Shown one piece after another: positions 37,101 to 52,104 of a stretch of DNA of 64,000 nucleotides. Below the pieces are notes generated by a model. It was not told the DNA's origin. It did not search any database and saw nothing but the letters and a program-made list of their open reading frames with translations. The DNA lies in NCBI GenBank assembly GCA_025642065.1, contig JAODUP010000018.1, positions 62,001 to 126,000 of the forward strand, in the 5' to 3' direction. Each line of letters opens with the position of its first letter. Position 1 is the first letter of the stretch. A program made the position numbers and the translations under genes. Source of the stretch: Paralvinella palmiformis. Its lineage: Eukaryota > Annelida > Polychaeta > Terebellida > Alvinellidae.

Positions 37101-40100
37101 CTCCTTTATGAATAAATATTCAATAGATTGTTATATACTCTAAATGAGTGTGCTATTATTTTAGGATGTAATTGATAATATGATGTAGACATAACAATGA
37201 AAAATTAAATAATAAAGATCACTGTAATTATAACATTAATTGAAAGCTAGATTTAAGAAACTATTTGTTACTGGGTGTTTTGGCACTTCAGATTACTCTA
37301 CCACATTAATCACAAATAAAGAAGTGTCATTTGCCGCAAACTAATTGTAATTTTAAACTATTAGTAAACCCGTTAATCAGCATAAATTACAGTGCGTAAC
37401 TTTTTTTTAAAATTACAGTTTAGATATCCATTTTTTGTTTACTGGATACAGAAATATTAGCTCCGTACTACAAATGGAGATGTAAATGTTGCTATTTAAT
37501 GGCCAATTTTGTACACACTGTCAGCTGAATGGGGTGAGCGACGAAGTTAAAGATGAAACACCCTACAGACATAGCTTGGTCAGGGTTCAAACTCAGATGC
37601 TAGAATCTATGTTCTATAAGTATTCTACTTGTGTATTACTGATCTTTATGGAACAGCATAATTTGAATATTCGACCAGTCTGATATGAAAACCAAACACA
37701 ACTATAAATTATTCTTTGGATTTATGCCAAGAACAGAGAGGTAAGAAAGTCTGCAAATTGGTCAAGGCATTTTCTGTTGAGAAAACAGAAAGTTTCCTCA
37801 ACAGCTAGATTTCTTAGAAGCTTGCATGGGGGGGGGGATCTTAAAATGCTATTGATGTTTTTTCACCAAAAACATTCGACGTCCATAAAATGATCCACTG
37901 CCTCATCATCCAGTGATTGGATTTTGTAATTTCAAAGAGACTCACAATATAAGGCTAGTCATGTATTCTGTTTTCTGTATTTAGTGTTCACCACTTTACA
38001 GTGTCCCTATGAAGCCAAACACGACATATAGACTAGGATGTTGAATATTTCTAACAAAACTGGGCTCTTAAGGACGGGTATTGAATCAGTAATTGAGGTC
38101 AGGATTTGCTGAAGACTCGGTGCTTTCTAATGAAACTGTGACCAGTTGGTGCGCTGTTCTTTTAATTAACAAGAACCTGCACACAGAAATTATCAGCAAA
38201 TTCCCAAATGTTACAAGGATCACTAAAATAACATGATTCCCGAATCATCATTTTTTTTTATTTAACTTTAACCACCAACTTTTATATAATATTTACAGTG
38301 CCAGAAGAGGTCTCTAACAGTGAAGAAGGCAAGTAAATCTTCTTTTTTCAAAACAGTCCGTCTATCGTTTATCTATCTATTACAAAACACACAGTTTGAT
38401 CAATTACTATTTGGAAACAGATTCTGATAAGTATATAACATTAAGACTGAATAATATGTGTTTTTAGCCAAATAACATTAATATATTTATTACAATAGAA
38501 TTCCCCTTTTTATTACATTGTTGGGGTAATAATAATAATAGGCGCCTATATATATTATTATCTGAGTAATATATTTGTTGTCAAGGAGAACTATCTTGTT
38601 CCTATAAATCAGCTGGGCCTTTTTTTAAATCTTTTTCTCATTAGATTTGAGAGCTCTTACACCCTTTCAGCCTTCGCTAGATGACTATTTATCAGAAAAA
38701 AACAGTTACCTCATTAACGTGGACGACCCAGCTGTGGTGGCGTTTGGTTACAGTAAGTCTATCGAATTATTATTGCTCTTGTATTTAATATACGTTATGA
38801 TGTTATGGATAGTGTTTTACATTTTTGCATTATGACTACCCGAATTACCTGTGGTCATTGTAATCACTTGACAACTGCTTTACATATACATGATCATCAA
38901 CCGAGGAAATGTATTTTAATTTCTTACCTTGGGCTCTGTGAGGTTTACAGATCTCGCTGAAGCCTTGGAAAAGTACTGAATTTTATACTTTTTAAATACC
39001 TCAGTACCCTGGAATGCCACTGTGAATTTGTGATAACCCTTGGAAAACCAAAGAAGTTTTATTTTCATAGCTTATCATAACTTTTATTTTGAGCCACTAT
39101 GAGCTCTCACAGTGGTTATGTCATGGTTATGAATGTGATCTAGCCAGGTGAACTTTTCATTCTGTGTCATGTGTTAAAATGTCTTCTTTTTAAAGCCACT
39201 GGAAGATATATTTCTTCTCTGGAACACACCTATTTTGCACATAATAGTTTATGCCTGTGTAAACCATGGTGTCTTTATAGTATGCTTAATAAATTGGGTC
39301 ATTGTCATCATTCTCAGAACAGTAGACTTATGCTATTCTTTTTTATTTAATTTAATTTAATTTATTTTAATTTATTTTTAGTTGGTTTATATAGTATTCA
39401 GAAATGTACTGTACTAGTTATCTCAAGTAATACTGTAATTGCTTTAAGAATGTAATGAGTCTTGTGTAATTATGGAAAGGCAGATACTTCTGCTTATACA
39501 TGTTTCAGTGGTCAAGTGTAATACCTAAAGTTTCAATGAAGTTCTGGTTTGTAACACGCTGAAAGCAATCACAGTATCATCACACTGGCCATATATATTT
39601 TGGGCTTAGTACTATAAAGAATGCTGGGGCACTCCAGTGGCCCAGTTTTTAGAGTACTGTACTGGAAAAAGTCAGGTTGTGGAGGTTGTGTGTTTGAATT
39701 CAGCTCATACCTGTTCTTGTGGGAAATGATTTCTTTGGTCAGCTGCCTCTTGAGCATATGTCCCAGTTGTGATCAACCCCAGGTCAAACAACTCAGTGAA
39801 TCAATGATGAAGATCAAGTTGGCTACAGGAACACAGCTGTCGTGTCTAAAGTGGATAACAGTGATGTTCGTAAATCATTTCTGTTATGACTAATGCAAAG
39901 ATTTATTTTCATGTATGTTGGCTGCGAATGACCATATCAGTGCGTTCCGCTGAGATGTTGTGACTCGCTGACAAGTGTGACACGATGTTGTCAGTATAAT
40001 AACAGAATTGGATACATTTGACATCTAGAATACACGGGGCAATTTATTCCATGATGTGAATCATCAATAAAATCCTCTAACAGGTCGATTCTGAGATTTG

Positions 40101-42639
40101 ACAGCACATCAATTTAATCATTGTGCTGCAAACTTCCAGGCTGTAGGTTCAAATCCAACTTATAGTTATACCTATGTTTGTGTGATGTTTCCCCGGGAAG
40201 TCACCACTCCACCATACGTCCCTAGTGCGACCAGTGCCCAGGCTGAGGAGAACACTCACCCATTCTGAAATTTAATAGCATATGCACAGATTTTTAATGT
40301 GCGAACTTAGACCCAAGGTCACTGTGACTGTCCTGATTCTTATTCAACGTCTGTTGTCTAAAGGTTTGTATTCTTGTTTACTTGGTGTTAGGGAAACAAA
40401 ATAAAATTGGGACAGCCTGTATTTAGTATGTGGTTATTGCTCCACCTATGGTTATTAATATTTGTTTCATGCGTGATCCACTTTCCAACTTAGCGGTCTC
40501 GGTTTACTTTCCATGTGTGGATTTTCTGTTTCTCACCTAAACTTACGTTATTCCGGAGGGCATGAAAATTTCAGCTTAGATACGTAACATTATACACCTT
40601 TGGGTAATGCGCCACAAGATGCTTTACCACGAGGAGAGTATCATTGACGAATGTAAAATAACATTCATCCTCGATGGTATCACAATTGGTACATTATGCC
40701 AAGTGGTCGTTGTCATTGTGTGGTGTGATTGATTACCAACTGATTACACATTATAAGAATCCTTGCAGACAGATCGAGGTGTTCTCCAATTATTTGTCGC
40801 CTCCGATGATGATGATGATGATGGGAAACTGCAGCAGGTCGGATGGTGTCTGGCTCAGCAAATTATTTACACAAATAAATGTTGTTGCTCTGGGACGTCT
40901 CGCACCACAGATAACAAACCGTTACCAATACCATTACAGTAAGCCAATGGAAATAGATAACCTGCATCATTATCATCATCATCATTATGATCACTGACCC
41001 AGTTGTTGCGTTTATTGTAGTCACACACATTCGTCAATTGATATTAATTTTTTTCATCCTCTGAAGAGATAGAAATGCTTATTACTAATCGGATGTTTTA
41101 CACGAGATACCCGTGATGATAGTGATGGTGATGAAGATGGGATGGAGTCAGTGTTAATCAGGGTGGATTATATCTCTGTTTGTGTACTTCACCCCTCATT
41201 AAACAGTGTAACTATGGCAACGGGACGGTCCCGGCCTGATGAAAGCGTTCCAGGTATGAGGCAAAACAATGTTCCATTCAGGTGAGGGATAATGACAATG
41301 TTGAGTATGAGGCACTTTCTCTTGACCGGCGTCTGACAAAGGAGTACTGATTGTAGTTTCTCATAGTTTTGTGTCGCCGTATTTGAGAATAATAGTTTTA
41401 TTATATTTGCTAATTGGTCCATTATAACAATCCTTGCTATGTTGTTTAATTAATTCTAAGATATTATCTGGTCTGTCTTCTTATTGTTGGTGAATATTTA
41501 AAAACAAATTTCAGAGCCATAATTCGCATTTGAATTACCCTATTAACCAAACTGGCTCCAACTGCGCCACCAATTAAACAAGAGTAAAAACAGATTACTG
41601 CAGCATAAACTCCATATGCTAAACAAATTACCATAAAATGTAATATTTGTTTGGAGTCAAGTACATTATAACATCAGTATAATTTTACTGTGAGTAGGAG
41701 AAATAAGAAAACAAATACATTTAGCATCAACCCATTCTCAGGTGATACATGTATAAATGATGTGCAAATTAGAAATGTTTTGCTCTAATTTTACTTGTTG
41801 TGTTGAAGCTCAATGGGTAAAATGAATCAAATACAGATTGATGTTTACATCTAATTCCCATCAAATGGCAACCGGGTAGGGAGAATGTGTGTGTGTGTGT
41901 GTGTAAAATTGTTATTTTTTATTACTGCTAGCTCAATTATTAGATTTATATAACCCCCACAGCTCAAAGATTTGTTTTTCTTTCTTATTATTCACATAAA
42001 AGAAATTTCTGTTTTTCTGTATTGTCTAGACCACACTGTGTTCCTGGTCAGCCCACACTGGCTGCGGCGATCAATGGGATTGAATTGGGGATACGAAAGG
42101 TGGGCCAAATATTAGACAGTTTGGGTTTGAAATGTTGAATTTCATTATTGATTTGATAATTTGAGTGCTGTATCTTTGAATATATAGAACAATCCTATTG
42201 CCTGTTTTGTATAATTCTATAGTTGCATTAATTGTGCTTGCTGAGCTGGGAGTCTGGAAACAATTAACCAATGTCAGTTTATAAAAAGAAAATAATCATA
42301 TTAATTTTGAAATATTAATTGTTTTAGCCAATTTTTTATAAAACATACTCATGCAGCCGTTTACTTTGGATCTAACTCAGAATTTTTTTTGAAGATGGCA
42401 GGATTTGCTTTAATTTCGTGACAAATACAGTTTGGTGACAGAACTATTCAGATAAATCAGTTTTCACTTCTAGCAGAATACGATCTGATTGGATTCGGCG
42501 AAGAAGCGAACACCGCGCGATCGTTTTTCTATTGTTGAGACTAATTATTTCTGGTCACTTATAATGTCTTCCTCTTGTCGCTACATCACACTAATTTATG
42601 CCTAAGCGTGAGATAGATGATGATCGAGCGTGTTGTGCC

Positions 42640-42675
<36 letters not shown>

Positions 42676-45600
42676 GTCAAGTGGCACAGAGTGGAAAGTG
42701 AGCATTCTGATCAATAATCTACCAGCACCGAGCCATCAGCCGTAAATGGCGGACTGGTGGCTCTGATAGGTTGACCAATAATGACACCGTCTCCGTGTCA
42801 GAGCTAACAAAGCTCGACAAACTCGGATCATCTACTTTGCGGTGATTAGTTTACTTGGATGTTGTTTGTTCTTTAACCGAATCATTCACCGAGCTTCGTC
42901 GTGGTACAGGACTTTGTGGGTATTGTCATTTGTACTTCCGGCACTTGCTTGACGGCGTTGGAGAATCCTTCGCGTTCTGGATATGGCAACGCCTTCGTCT
43001 TCATAAATCGGCTGAGTGTTACGGATCGGAGCATAAGAGCCGAGCCGAGTTAAATATTGGGATGACATCTCCGATTCAGTAAAAGTATAATTTTTTTGCC
43101 GTAAGAGTAACTCGTATACCAGATGATTTCGTCGCGCTGCAAAACCAGCCACATAGAAAATTGGTTAGATGCTCTGACATATGGAAATCATGCTGTGGCG
43201 TGTAGTACGGGAAGTTAGTACTCAGCAATGGCTATAAATCATGTCAGCTATTCATCGAGGTTAGTATACAATGGCACCCCGTGCTCGGATCTTGGCGAAC
43301 ATGTACAGTACGTCGGCATCATATTGACAGGTGTCATGTCATCGCTCGTGTTCCTCTTCAGCGGAACTCTGCTCGTGATGGTGATCTTCTTTACACACCA
43401 CAGTGAGACGTTCACCATCGTCTGCGTGAACAGCCTGTGCCTGGCGGACGCCCTCTGCGGATCCCTGTACGGCATGGTGAAGGTGATCCTGGTTGTGTTG
43501 GATCCGCCGTGGGTCACCTGCTTCCTGGCCGAGAGCATGCTGTTCTGTTCTCGCCTGGCCGTCGGCTTCACGCTGGTCATGTGGACGGTGGACATCTGCA
43601 TCTACGTCAAGGAGCCAAACCAGTACAACAAAATCGTCGAGCACAAGCTGATGATGTTCGTGTTGGTGTTCTTGTGGAACTGCGCCATAGTCATAGGCCT
43701 GATGCCGCAGAATACGTGGGACAACGGGAGCAATGGCAGTAAGTTCTTCTATTTCCACAGCGGTACCTTCATCGCGCTGAAATGCGGTTTAATTATCTCC
43801 TGCCTTTTCGTTTCGGTGGTTTGCGTTCTCATCATTGGCAAGACGACGAGAAAAAAGGCCGACAGTAACCTGGATGTGACGCCGAGCACATCGACTGCCC
43901 AGTTCAGCATCTCTTTCGGGGGCCATAGTTCTTCTGAGAAAATCACCGCCCTGGTGCTCCCTTGTAGACCTCTAATCGTTGTCAACTGTCTGCTGGAGTT
44001 GCCGCAGTGCATCTATGAGCTGCTGCACTCCGAGAACGGGCCCCTCTTTGGCGTCTCCTATTCGGATACCGTCATGTTTTACTTGCATCTGTTAATCTTC
44101 GTCAGATCGTATGCCTTCACCGTGATCCTGGTCAGATGCGTGCCCGAGGTGCACCTGATCGTCTTCAGATTCTTCAGGATGGTGTCGTGCGGTCACGTCT
44201 CGCCGTGTTGCACTCCGTGCAAAAAGAGCGCCGCCTTTGACGTCACGGACGCCACCGACGCGAGGCAGACGAGAATTGACATGTACAGTCTGCGCGGTGG
44301 CAAGACGCCATCGTCCTCCACCATCCAGACGCTGTCGTCGGCGGTGACCGCCTCCACCATACCAACCAGCAACACCTGTCCAAGCTGTGGTAATCTAAAT
44401 AGTGGCTTCGAAAGATCAGCATCCAGTCTCAACGTACAACCAGATGTTAGTAGTACGGAGACAAAACGCCTCACTCCTCAATGTATCATACAGATACCGA
44501 CTCTGGCATTACTACCTGGTCATCATCATCATTATCAGTGTCCTATGTACAGCACTAGAGTGTCACCGTGTTTGGATGTTTGATGATGTTTTGTTTTTGT
44601 CGGGGGGGGGGGGGGGGGGTAGCTCTGGGGATGAGGATCCAGGAAGAGAGTATATGCAAGTAAACGTGTTACGTTGGCCTATCGAATATGTAATTTTTTA
44701 CCTTATTAATTACGTACGAACGCGCGCGCGTGCGCATCACATTCTAGCTACTCACTGAATCACAAGATTTCCTAAGTAAATCACATAATTTTTTGGTCTT
44801 CTGGTTAGCAACAGGTAAGAATTATCATATTTAATAATTACGCTTGGATGTTTTTAGGAATCAGTATTCTTTGCAAGGATTCGATCCCATTTGACTTCAA
44901 AGCGATTTAAAGTATTACTTTGGGAGGGGGGACGGTTAATTTTGTATTATTTATTTGGAAACTCCGTTACTTTGTCATCTCCTTTCTGACCTGAACTATT
45001 TGATCCAAATACCATGACGCTCGAAATAATAAACGAGATTGTAGGATGCCAGTAAGACGTAGGACGCTGATAAAAAGTAGTTGGCTGTGAAACATAACTA
45101 GCAACACCCGTTAATCAACGGTTGAATAACACCAGTTGAACGAAATTCATCCAAATAGCGAGCCGTATCTTTCAAATATTCGGCATGGTATCCATGTTGA
45201 TGTGCGTCTCTGTACGAAGGGAGCCTCCAAGTGTTGTACAACCAAACTGGATTTACGCTATCGTGGTCTCAACCGTCTCCCCGTAGTCTTCTGAATCTCG
45301 CCAATCGTGTACCAGCAACTCGACTTCCTAAGGTAGCCATTACTTGTGGTGTGGTTGGTTGTAAATAACCGATTCACTGTTCTCTGTCCAGTTACTAGAG
45401 ATCGTTCACATGCGCGATGAATTAGGCTAATTTTAGTTGAACCGTGTGCCGCGAAGTGTAGACTTGCCATAAAAGCGCCCCCTAGAACACTCATCGTTCA
45501 AGATGCGCATGTATTTCGTGGTCGTACGTAAAAATAGCATAGTTTTTAGCTATTACAAGATTTACCAGGAACAATTGGTCTCGATTTAATGTTCATGTCA

Positions 45601-46107
45601 CAGATGCTTTGGTGGCGTATATACCCTTTCTGCATATAAACTAACACTAGATTCCATTGGAAATATATTTGTGTTAGATTTTGGCTTCCTTTTTATAGAA
45701 ATAACTCCACAAAAATGCGATGCGATCGGTTTTCACGTCAACAATCAAGGCATACCTTTACCAACGAATAATACTATTCTGATGTTTGAAACATTGCATT
45801 CGTGATGTGGGCGTCGCTGTGCCATGTTTATTTTCAAAAAGTTAAGTTTTGTAATCATTAATCCCAGTAAGGATATAAACCAATATGTATATGTGGAATG
45901 CCGCAGGCAGCCGGCGTAACTGTATTTGTTTATGTGAACATACAACTATCGTGTTTAGGTTCAAATGTGCACAAGTTTGATCGGATTACCATACGGATAT
46001 CAGAATATCAGAATAATAATGTTCCAGCTTCATTCATAAGATAAAAAATGTAACCTTTTGTGTTAGCAAATTGGAATATTGCTAAGTTAATAATAGTAGT
46101 GAAAGTA

Positions 46108-46139
<32 letters not shown>

Positions 46140-49100
46140 CTTTCACTAGTTAGCTTTAATTTGATATTTTACTCAAATTATGATTATATGCAATATATAT
46201 AAAGAGTAGCCATATCCACTACAAGTACACATACACACATTTTGCTACAAATATTTCTGGCATTTAAAAAATAAGCAGATCAATTTGGCTATAAAATAAT
46301 TAAGAATTATTCTTACCCCTGTGTGTTTGCGCACGCGCGTGTGTGTAATGTAACTGGCTCAGAGTACTAAGACATGTACATAAAAAATAACCCATACTTC
46401 ACTAAATCTATACATCCACAAACTTCAAGGTGACTATGACATCTGGGAAACTGACACCGGTCAGTAAGACTCATATTAACAGCTTTTCATACTTGACATG
46501 ACAGCCCAGTCTCTCTCTCTCTCTCACTCTGTGTGTGTGTGTGTGTCCACAGATAGGGATAGAGATATGTGATATCGTCTCTGAGAACAGTTTTGTTTTC
46601 TGGGTTGAACAGCTAAGTTTGGTGAGTATGTGAAATGTATTTCATAAGCCAATTTGGTTATCGTTAACAGATAAAAATTATTCATTTAATACTTAAATGA
46701 TTGACTAAAATTATGTAAGTAATTAAATTAGACCAGTTTTGTGATTAACGTGAACACACACACACAGTGTCTTTTGGTGTCTGTCGTCCTAAGCTTATTT
46801 TCACATTCTGGCTAATGCTGATTCAGTACTAAGAGCTTCACTCGAAACTTTAACACTAAACAATGACTCATTAATATTTTATCCACACTTTATGATCTTC
46901 TGATTTTGAAATTTATCTACATCGTGCATTAATAAATTTAAAAAAGGGTAATTGGCAGAAAAAGCTGTCATAAATTGGTTTGCTGCCTGTCATCTTTTCG
47001 TAAAAATGAAATGTGAACTAGTGAACTGTGTCCCAGTATTGATAAAACAGGAAATGGAAAAATTCCGTGCGATGGTATAACTGAGACAACCCCTAAATTA
47101 CGTAGTTTTATCTGATATGGTTTCGTTTTACCTCGTGCCTTTAATGCTTTCAATCACACTTGAGTAAATAATCAACGCAGCTGTAATTATTGAGTCATAT
47201 CCATGGCCCTGCCACGTAAATATGAACTCCTCATTTTGTTGGGGGGGGGGGTGATTAATGTAGCTGGCTGTAATTGTTGGATATATCTCCGATATATGCA
47301 TTGTTTACATACCCATTGATGCCATCCGCTGTATATCTGTTGTTATGTAATTGTTATGTTATGTATTTTTCAGTTTTGTTGCTAAAGACAAATAAAGTAT
47401 TTTATTGACTAACTGGTTGCTAATTGGTTGCTAATTGTCTCTGTTTGGTTGTTATATTTCTGCGTGTCCAAATTCTAGTTGTGTTCTTAACTCATTTTAG
47501 ATATTTTGCTTTTATATAGATGGAATTATTTGTTAATTGGTATGTATGTGGTTGTACACGACTGGACCAGCCAGCCAGCCAGTGAGTGAGTGAGTGAGCG
47601 AGCGAGCGAGAATGGTGTCATGTGATGTATTTGTTCAGCGACTAATCGTTTGAACGATTGTGGTTTTTCCAGTAACAAGGAGCAGTTGTAGATTGATAGC
47701 TGCTTTGATCAGGTACAACGGCCAGGAATTCTAATATAAATACAGTTGGGTGAATGCACATCTGAGAAATATGCACCTGAAGAGAAATGGGCCGAGCGAC
47801 CTCCAACGGTAATGAAGCGAAGTCGAATATGAAACACCATTCGGGTAGTCCCACGCCTAGATTCGAACTCGGGTGGTAGTGATCTGTTGTCCAACGCGCT
47901 ACTAGTTAGACCACGGAGGCGCCCGCATCTACTGGTGAAGTTTTCGTGCGAGATAAGAGACTTGCGAATTATTTGTACTATGATATACAACCGTATATTG
48001 AAATGTTTATTTTAAATCCAGTTCAACTTGTTTTATTTCAGTTTAAATTCAGCAGTATTAAATAACACCATAACAAAACCTGTACCGATGCCGTCGTATT
48101 ACCAATGCATGGCCACTCTCGCGCGCGTGCACGCACTCACACAGATGCCTTCGCTCCTCCATCCTTCCCCTGGTGTAGATATTTAAAACAGCAGCGGCCT
48201 GTTTCTTATCGAATGTATTAGGACTAATAAGTGATGGAGAGATTATAATGCTACCACATCAAAATGACACGTTGTTACTTTCTCGAGAACTGCTGGGAAA
48301 CATCGCACCTGATGTTATTTTTATGGCTCGTAGTTAATCATGTCGAGCTTTATCCTTGTCACTTGCTGCCATAAAAGATAATAAAATTGTAGCACGGCTC
48401 GCGTTTGAATCATTAACGAAGTTTTGGCTCCTGGCAGCAAATCTAAACCCAGTTTCCTTACTTTATAGTCATTGTATCTGGTTCGATGTGAAGTAAAGAT
48501 TATATAGTATCTGTTATTGGTATTACCGCCCTGATTCATATTAGGGCCTAAATTATCATAAGTGGTTCTCCTCTTACAAATACTGGTTTTTAGGTCAATA
48601 ATACGGGGACTGAGTATTTATCAACAGTTTGTTCCGTGGCGCGTCGTGCCTATTTCTGTGCGAAATAGGAGATTTTAATTTCAATTAGCTCGTTGTTCAG
48701 CACTTCATACCTTTGCGGGCGCCTCCATGGCCTAACTGGTAGCGCGGTTGGCCACAAAGCTATAGCACCTGGGTTCAAACCCCGGCCGGGCTATGTCGGA
48801 AGGGTGTTTCATCTAACCATTTAGCCTACCTTGTGCACAAAAGTGGCCGTAGAACAGCAACATTTTACACTTACTTCATAATATTAAGTTGTTAATATGA
48901 AGTTGTACGTCGATGTAAGTAAGAAATACGCACAGTGTTTAATTCGATTAATTATTTATCCGTCTTTCTATCAGCAGTTGGTCACTTCAGCATTTATACG
49001 AAACCAACAATACTCCTGTATTTGGATTAAAGGTTATTTATCAGTAGTGTACACACTGGGAGTGGTCACTAACAGTTATGTAGAAGCGCGTATTTGTGTG

Positions 49101-49720
49101 TGTGTGGGGGGGGGGGCTAATTGTTTATGTGGTAATATATCTAGTCTATGAAATATCATTCAGATTAGGTTTTGTTATTCTTTAAGTCACACAAAACGTT
49201 GATAAGGCTAGATGAAGGTAGTCTAATCGGGCACTTTGTTGGAACAGTCAGTACAGTATTGTGCCACAAAGCGTTAGGTCATGGGATCAAACCCCAAGTA
49301 GTACAATTATCTGTGGAATGCTTTATCTGATCATCTCATTTCTCTAGGTGGACCCCCCCCCCCCGTCATAGATTCAATGTGTGACTAAGATGTTCCGATG
49401 GTACAGTGGTTAGAGCACTCTACTGCAGACTTCAAGCTTGTGGGTTCAAATCCAGCTCGTGTATGTATTTGTGAGATGTTTCTCTGGACAATAGTCCCTC
49501 GGTCGTATGACCCAGATGTGACTCAACTCGACTCAATCAACTCCAGGTGTGTCCGATGGTCGGAGTCTAAACAAATCTCAACAAACCCGTCCGTACTATT
49601 TTTAAAACATACTTTTACCTTCAGCTCAAAAAGGTGCCATGTTGCCAAACAAGATCTTACCAGTGTTCACTTTAGTTGTCGGAAACAATGCTTTGGAAGC
49701 GTCTCTGTCTGTCTCTAGAA

Positions 49721-49759
<39 letters not shown>

Positions 49760-50701
49760 TGCTCGGCGACATTTGTCAGATGAACAATAAAGCGGAAGAC
49801 GTATGTAATGATAACTCGCTGATAAACGGCGGCTCGTCGCCATCACATGAATATAGACACTTCTCCCAGACACACTATCAACTAGGTTGATGTCTTCTCT
49901 CTTGTTTACACGATGAAGGAAGGAAAATCTCTTTTTCGATCACTCACTCACCATAAAATATATCCAGTTATTTTTTCCCTATTTATCTCCGTACATGAAA
50001 AGTCCAATAGATTCATCAGGTATGTCGTGATGCTGATATCGGCGTCGTTGATAAGACATGATGGCGGTTCTGATGGTGCAGTAGGTAGAGCGCTGTGCTG
50101 CACACCTCCGGGTTATGGGTTCGAATCCACTTCACACCTGAATTTGTGGTATATATTTCCTAGGCCGACTCATCCCTTTGGCCATATGTTCCACATGTGA
50201 CCGCTGCGACTGTTGTGATTGGTTAGCATGCGATTCTTATAATTTTTGGTTTGGGATAAAATCATAACTGATGAGTCACTTTGGTTTAGTGATGGTTGGT
50301 TTGTCGCATCATGTAGATAGAAATAGATGGAATGATTATCTGATCATTGTTGTTGAGGGTTAGGTAGTGTCATTGTCGAGACTTGGTAACGGTCTGACAG
50401 GTCACTTGAGCTAGGGATGATGGACACGTCATTTTGGTTAGAAATAGTAGGCATGTCACTTCATTTGTGATAGTGGGCATGTCACTTTGGTTAGAAATAC
50501 TGGACATATCACTTTGTTTAGAGATAGTGGACATATCAATTTGGTTAGGGAAAGTGGACGTTGCATTTTTATTGGTGATAATGGACATATTACTCTTAGC
50601 ATTGTTGATCAGGAAATGTATCCATATGACAGTATGTATGTCTATATGCGCACGCGCGGATTGTGTGTGTGTGTTTCTGGTGTGACTGACTTCTTTTATC
50701 A

Positions 50702-50736
<35 letters not shown>

Positions 50737-52067
50737 CACTTGCCTGACTGGTGTTAGTTGATTATACGGATTATAACTAGTAATAAATGAAAACATGCCT
50801 TCACCAGCTGATACTAATTAGATCTCGTCTTACTGAGAACATTACCAGCTTATCATCATCATCATTATCATCATCAATTATTATTATCTTTGTAATCAGA
50901 TAATTCTTCTGGATTTGATCACATTCAGGATGTCATACGAGACCAGATATCGGGATTTCCGCGCTGTTCGCGGATGGCATTATTGTGATTGATGTAGGTT
51001 GAAAGCCCTGGCGTTGCTGACTAACGTGTTTACCGTGTGTTTTTCACGTCTTTATTCCACATCGGCGTAGGCGCTGAATCATGAGACGGGGCAGGTAGAA
51101 GACACAAGGTCGTACCGTATACAATATCCCGGCGAGGTATTCCCGTTTCCACGTGACCTCAGTCAGTCGGTCTACACTCACTCTAGGCAACCCGGGGGAA
51201 GTCGGCCATATAGCACGTCTGCCAGGCCGACGACTGGGGCCCCATAATTACGGTTGCGGAACGTGTCATTGTTCTACGAGTCATCTGGCCGCTTCCGTGG
51301 TCTAACTTGGTAGGGCGTTGGATCGCGGATCACTACCACCCGAGTTCGAATCTCGGCGTGGGCATATCTGAAGGGTGTTTCGTCTCTGAATTCGCTTCAT
51401 TACCTTTGGAGGTCGCTCGGCCCATTTAGCCTACCATGTGCACGAAAGTGGCCGTAAAACATGAATCGATCATCATCATCATCTACCAGACATCTCGTTC
51501 CAGTATCATCCGGAGTCTGCATGTAGCAACCGATCGTTGTTTAGCTTCAGTTTATAGAACGGGTCGACGTTTAGGTAAAGCGCAACGGTCAGCATAACGC
51601 CAAATGGGTGATCGGCTCGGGTACCTACGAGAAGAAGAAGAGCGCGTCATTCGCAGGAACAAAAACTCCCGAAGGAAATGGCTGAATTAGGGCGGATAAT
51701 TTGGCCCTTTCTCCTCGGTATCCACAGAGCTCTCCGATCCTGACAGGAAAGGCATTTTTAGTCGCCAAAACGCATCTGCGCCGGGTTCAGCTATAGCGTT
51801 GGTGCGGATCACATTTCTAATTACTTTCTAAAGGGCAAGCGAGGGTTTTGAATTGAGAATTTGTTATCGTCGTCATCGTCGTCAAGGTTTGTTTGCGGAT
51901 CTAAAAAAATAGAGCCGCTTGATTTGTTAAATTAAGACGATGTTGTTGTCGTATCTGCTCGGTTTGTCGTCCATTCCGTCGCCACACACTCGAGTGTACG
52001 GCGTTCAAAAACTAATCGGAACAGGAAACGCCACGTAACAAACAAAAAGATACGTCGTCTCGTCGGT

Positions 52068-52104
<37 letters not shown>

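Larger units (their letters stand above)
38753..42640. other. First part of the 21.3 kb Tudor intron
   Basis: Contains two family B SINEs, a GAT repeat (about 40805-40823) and a GT run (41888-41904). No supported coding exon. An exon-like piece at 42030-42099 breaks the frame and was rejected. Confidence 0.5.

Noticed and set aside
42030..42099. Exon-like block with a good acceptor (TTGTCTAG) and GT donor after the Tudor exon at 38752
   Set aside because: Joining it leaves phase 2, and no later exon accepts that phase. Skipping it lets 38752 join 60007 cleanly.
43339..43758. 139-codon - strand frame and a 101-codon + frame overlapping the receptor
   Set aside because: Shadows of the GC-rich receptor gene, with repetitive His/Gln/Glu or Arg/Gly composition typical of wrong frames.
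44521..44535. His run at the receptor C-terminus as a functional motif
   Set aside because: It comes from a CAT trinucleotide repeat, which is common in this window.
45258..45494. Gene on the - strand in a GC-richer block
   Set aside because: Frames break repeatedly beyond 78 codons and no family is recognised. More likely a dead mobile element.
46553..46621. Exon-like block encoding CDIVSENSFVFWVEQLSL with a strong donor, resembling the first strand of a Tudor domain
   Set aside because: It needs a phase 0 partner upstream that does not exist, and no Tudor core follows. Probably chance; RNA-seq would settle it.
51288..51375. Functional tRNA gene
   Set aside because: A and B boxes are present, but the head cannot be folded into a convincing cloverleaf and is fused to the SINE body seen in many copies.
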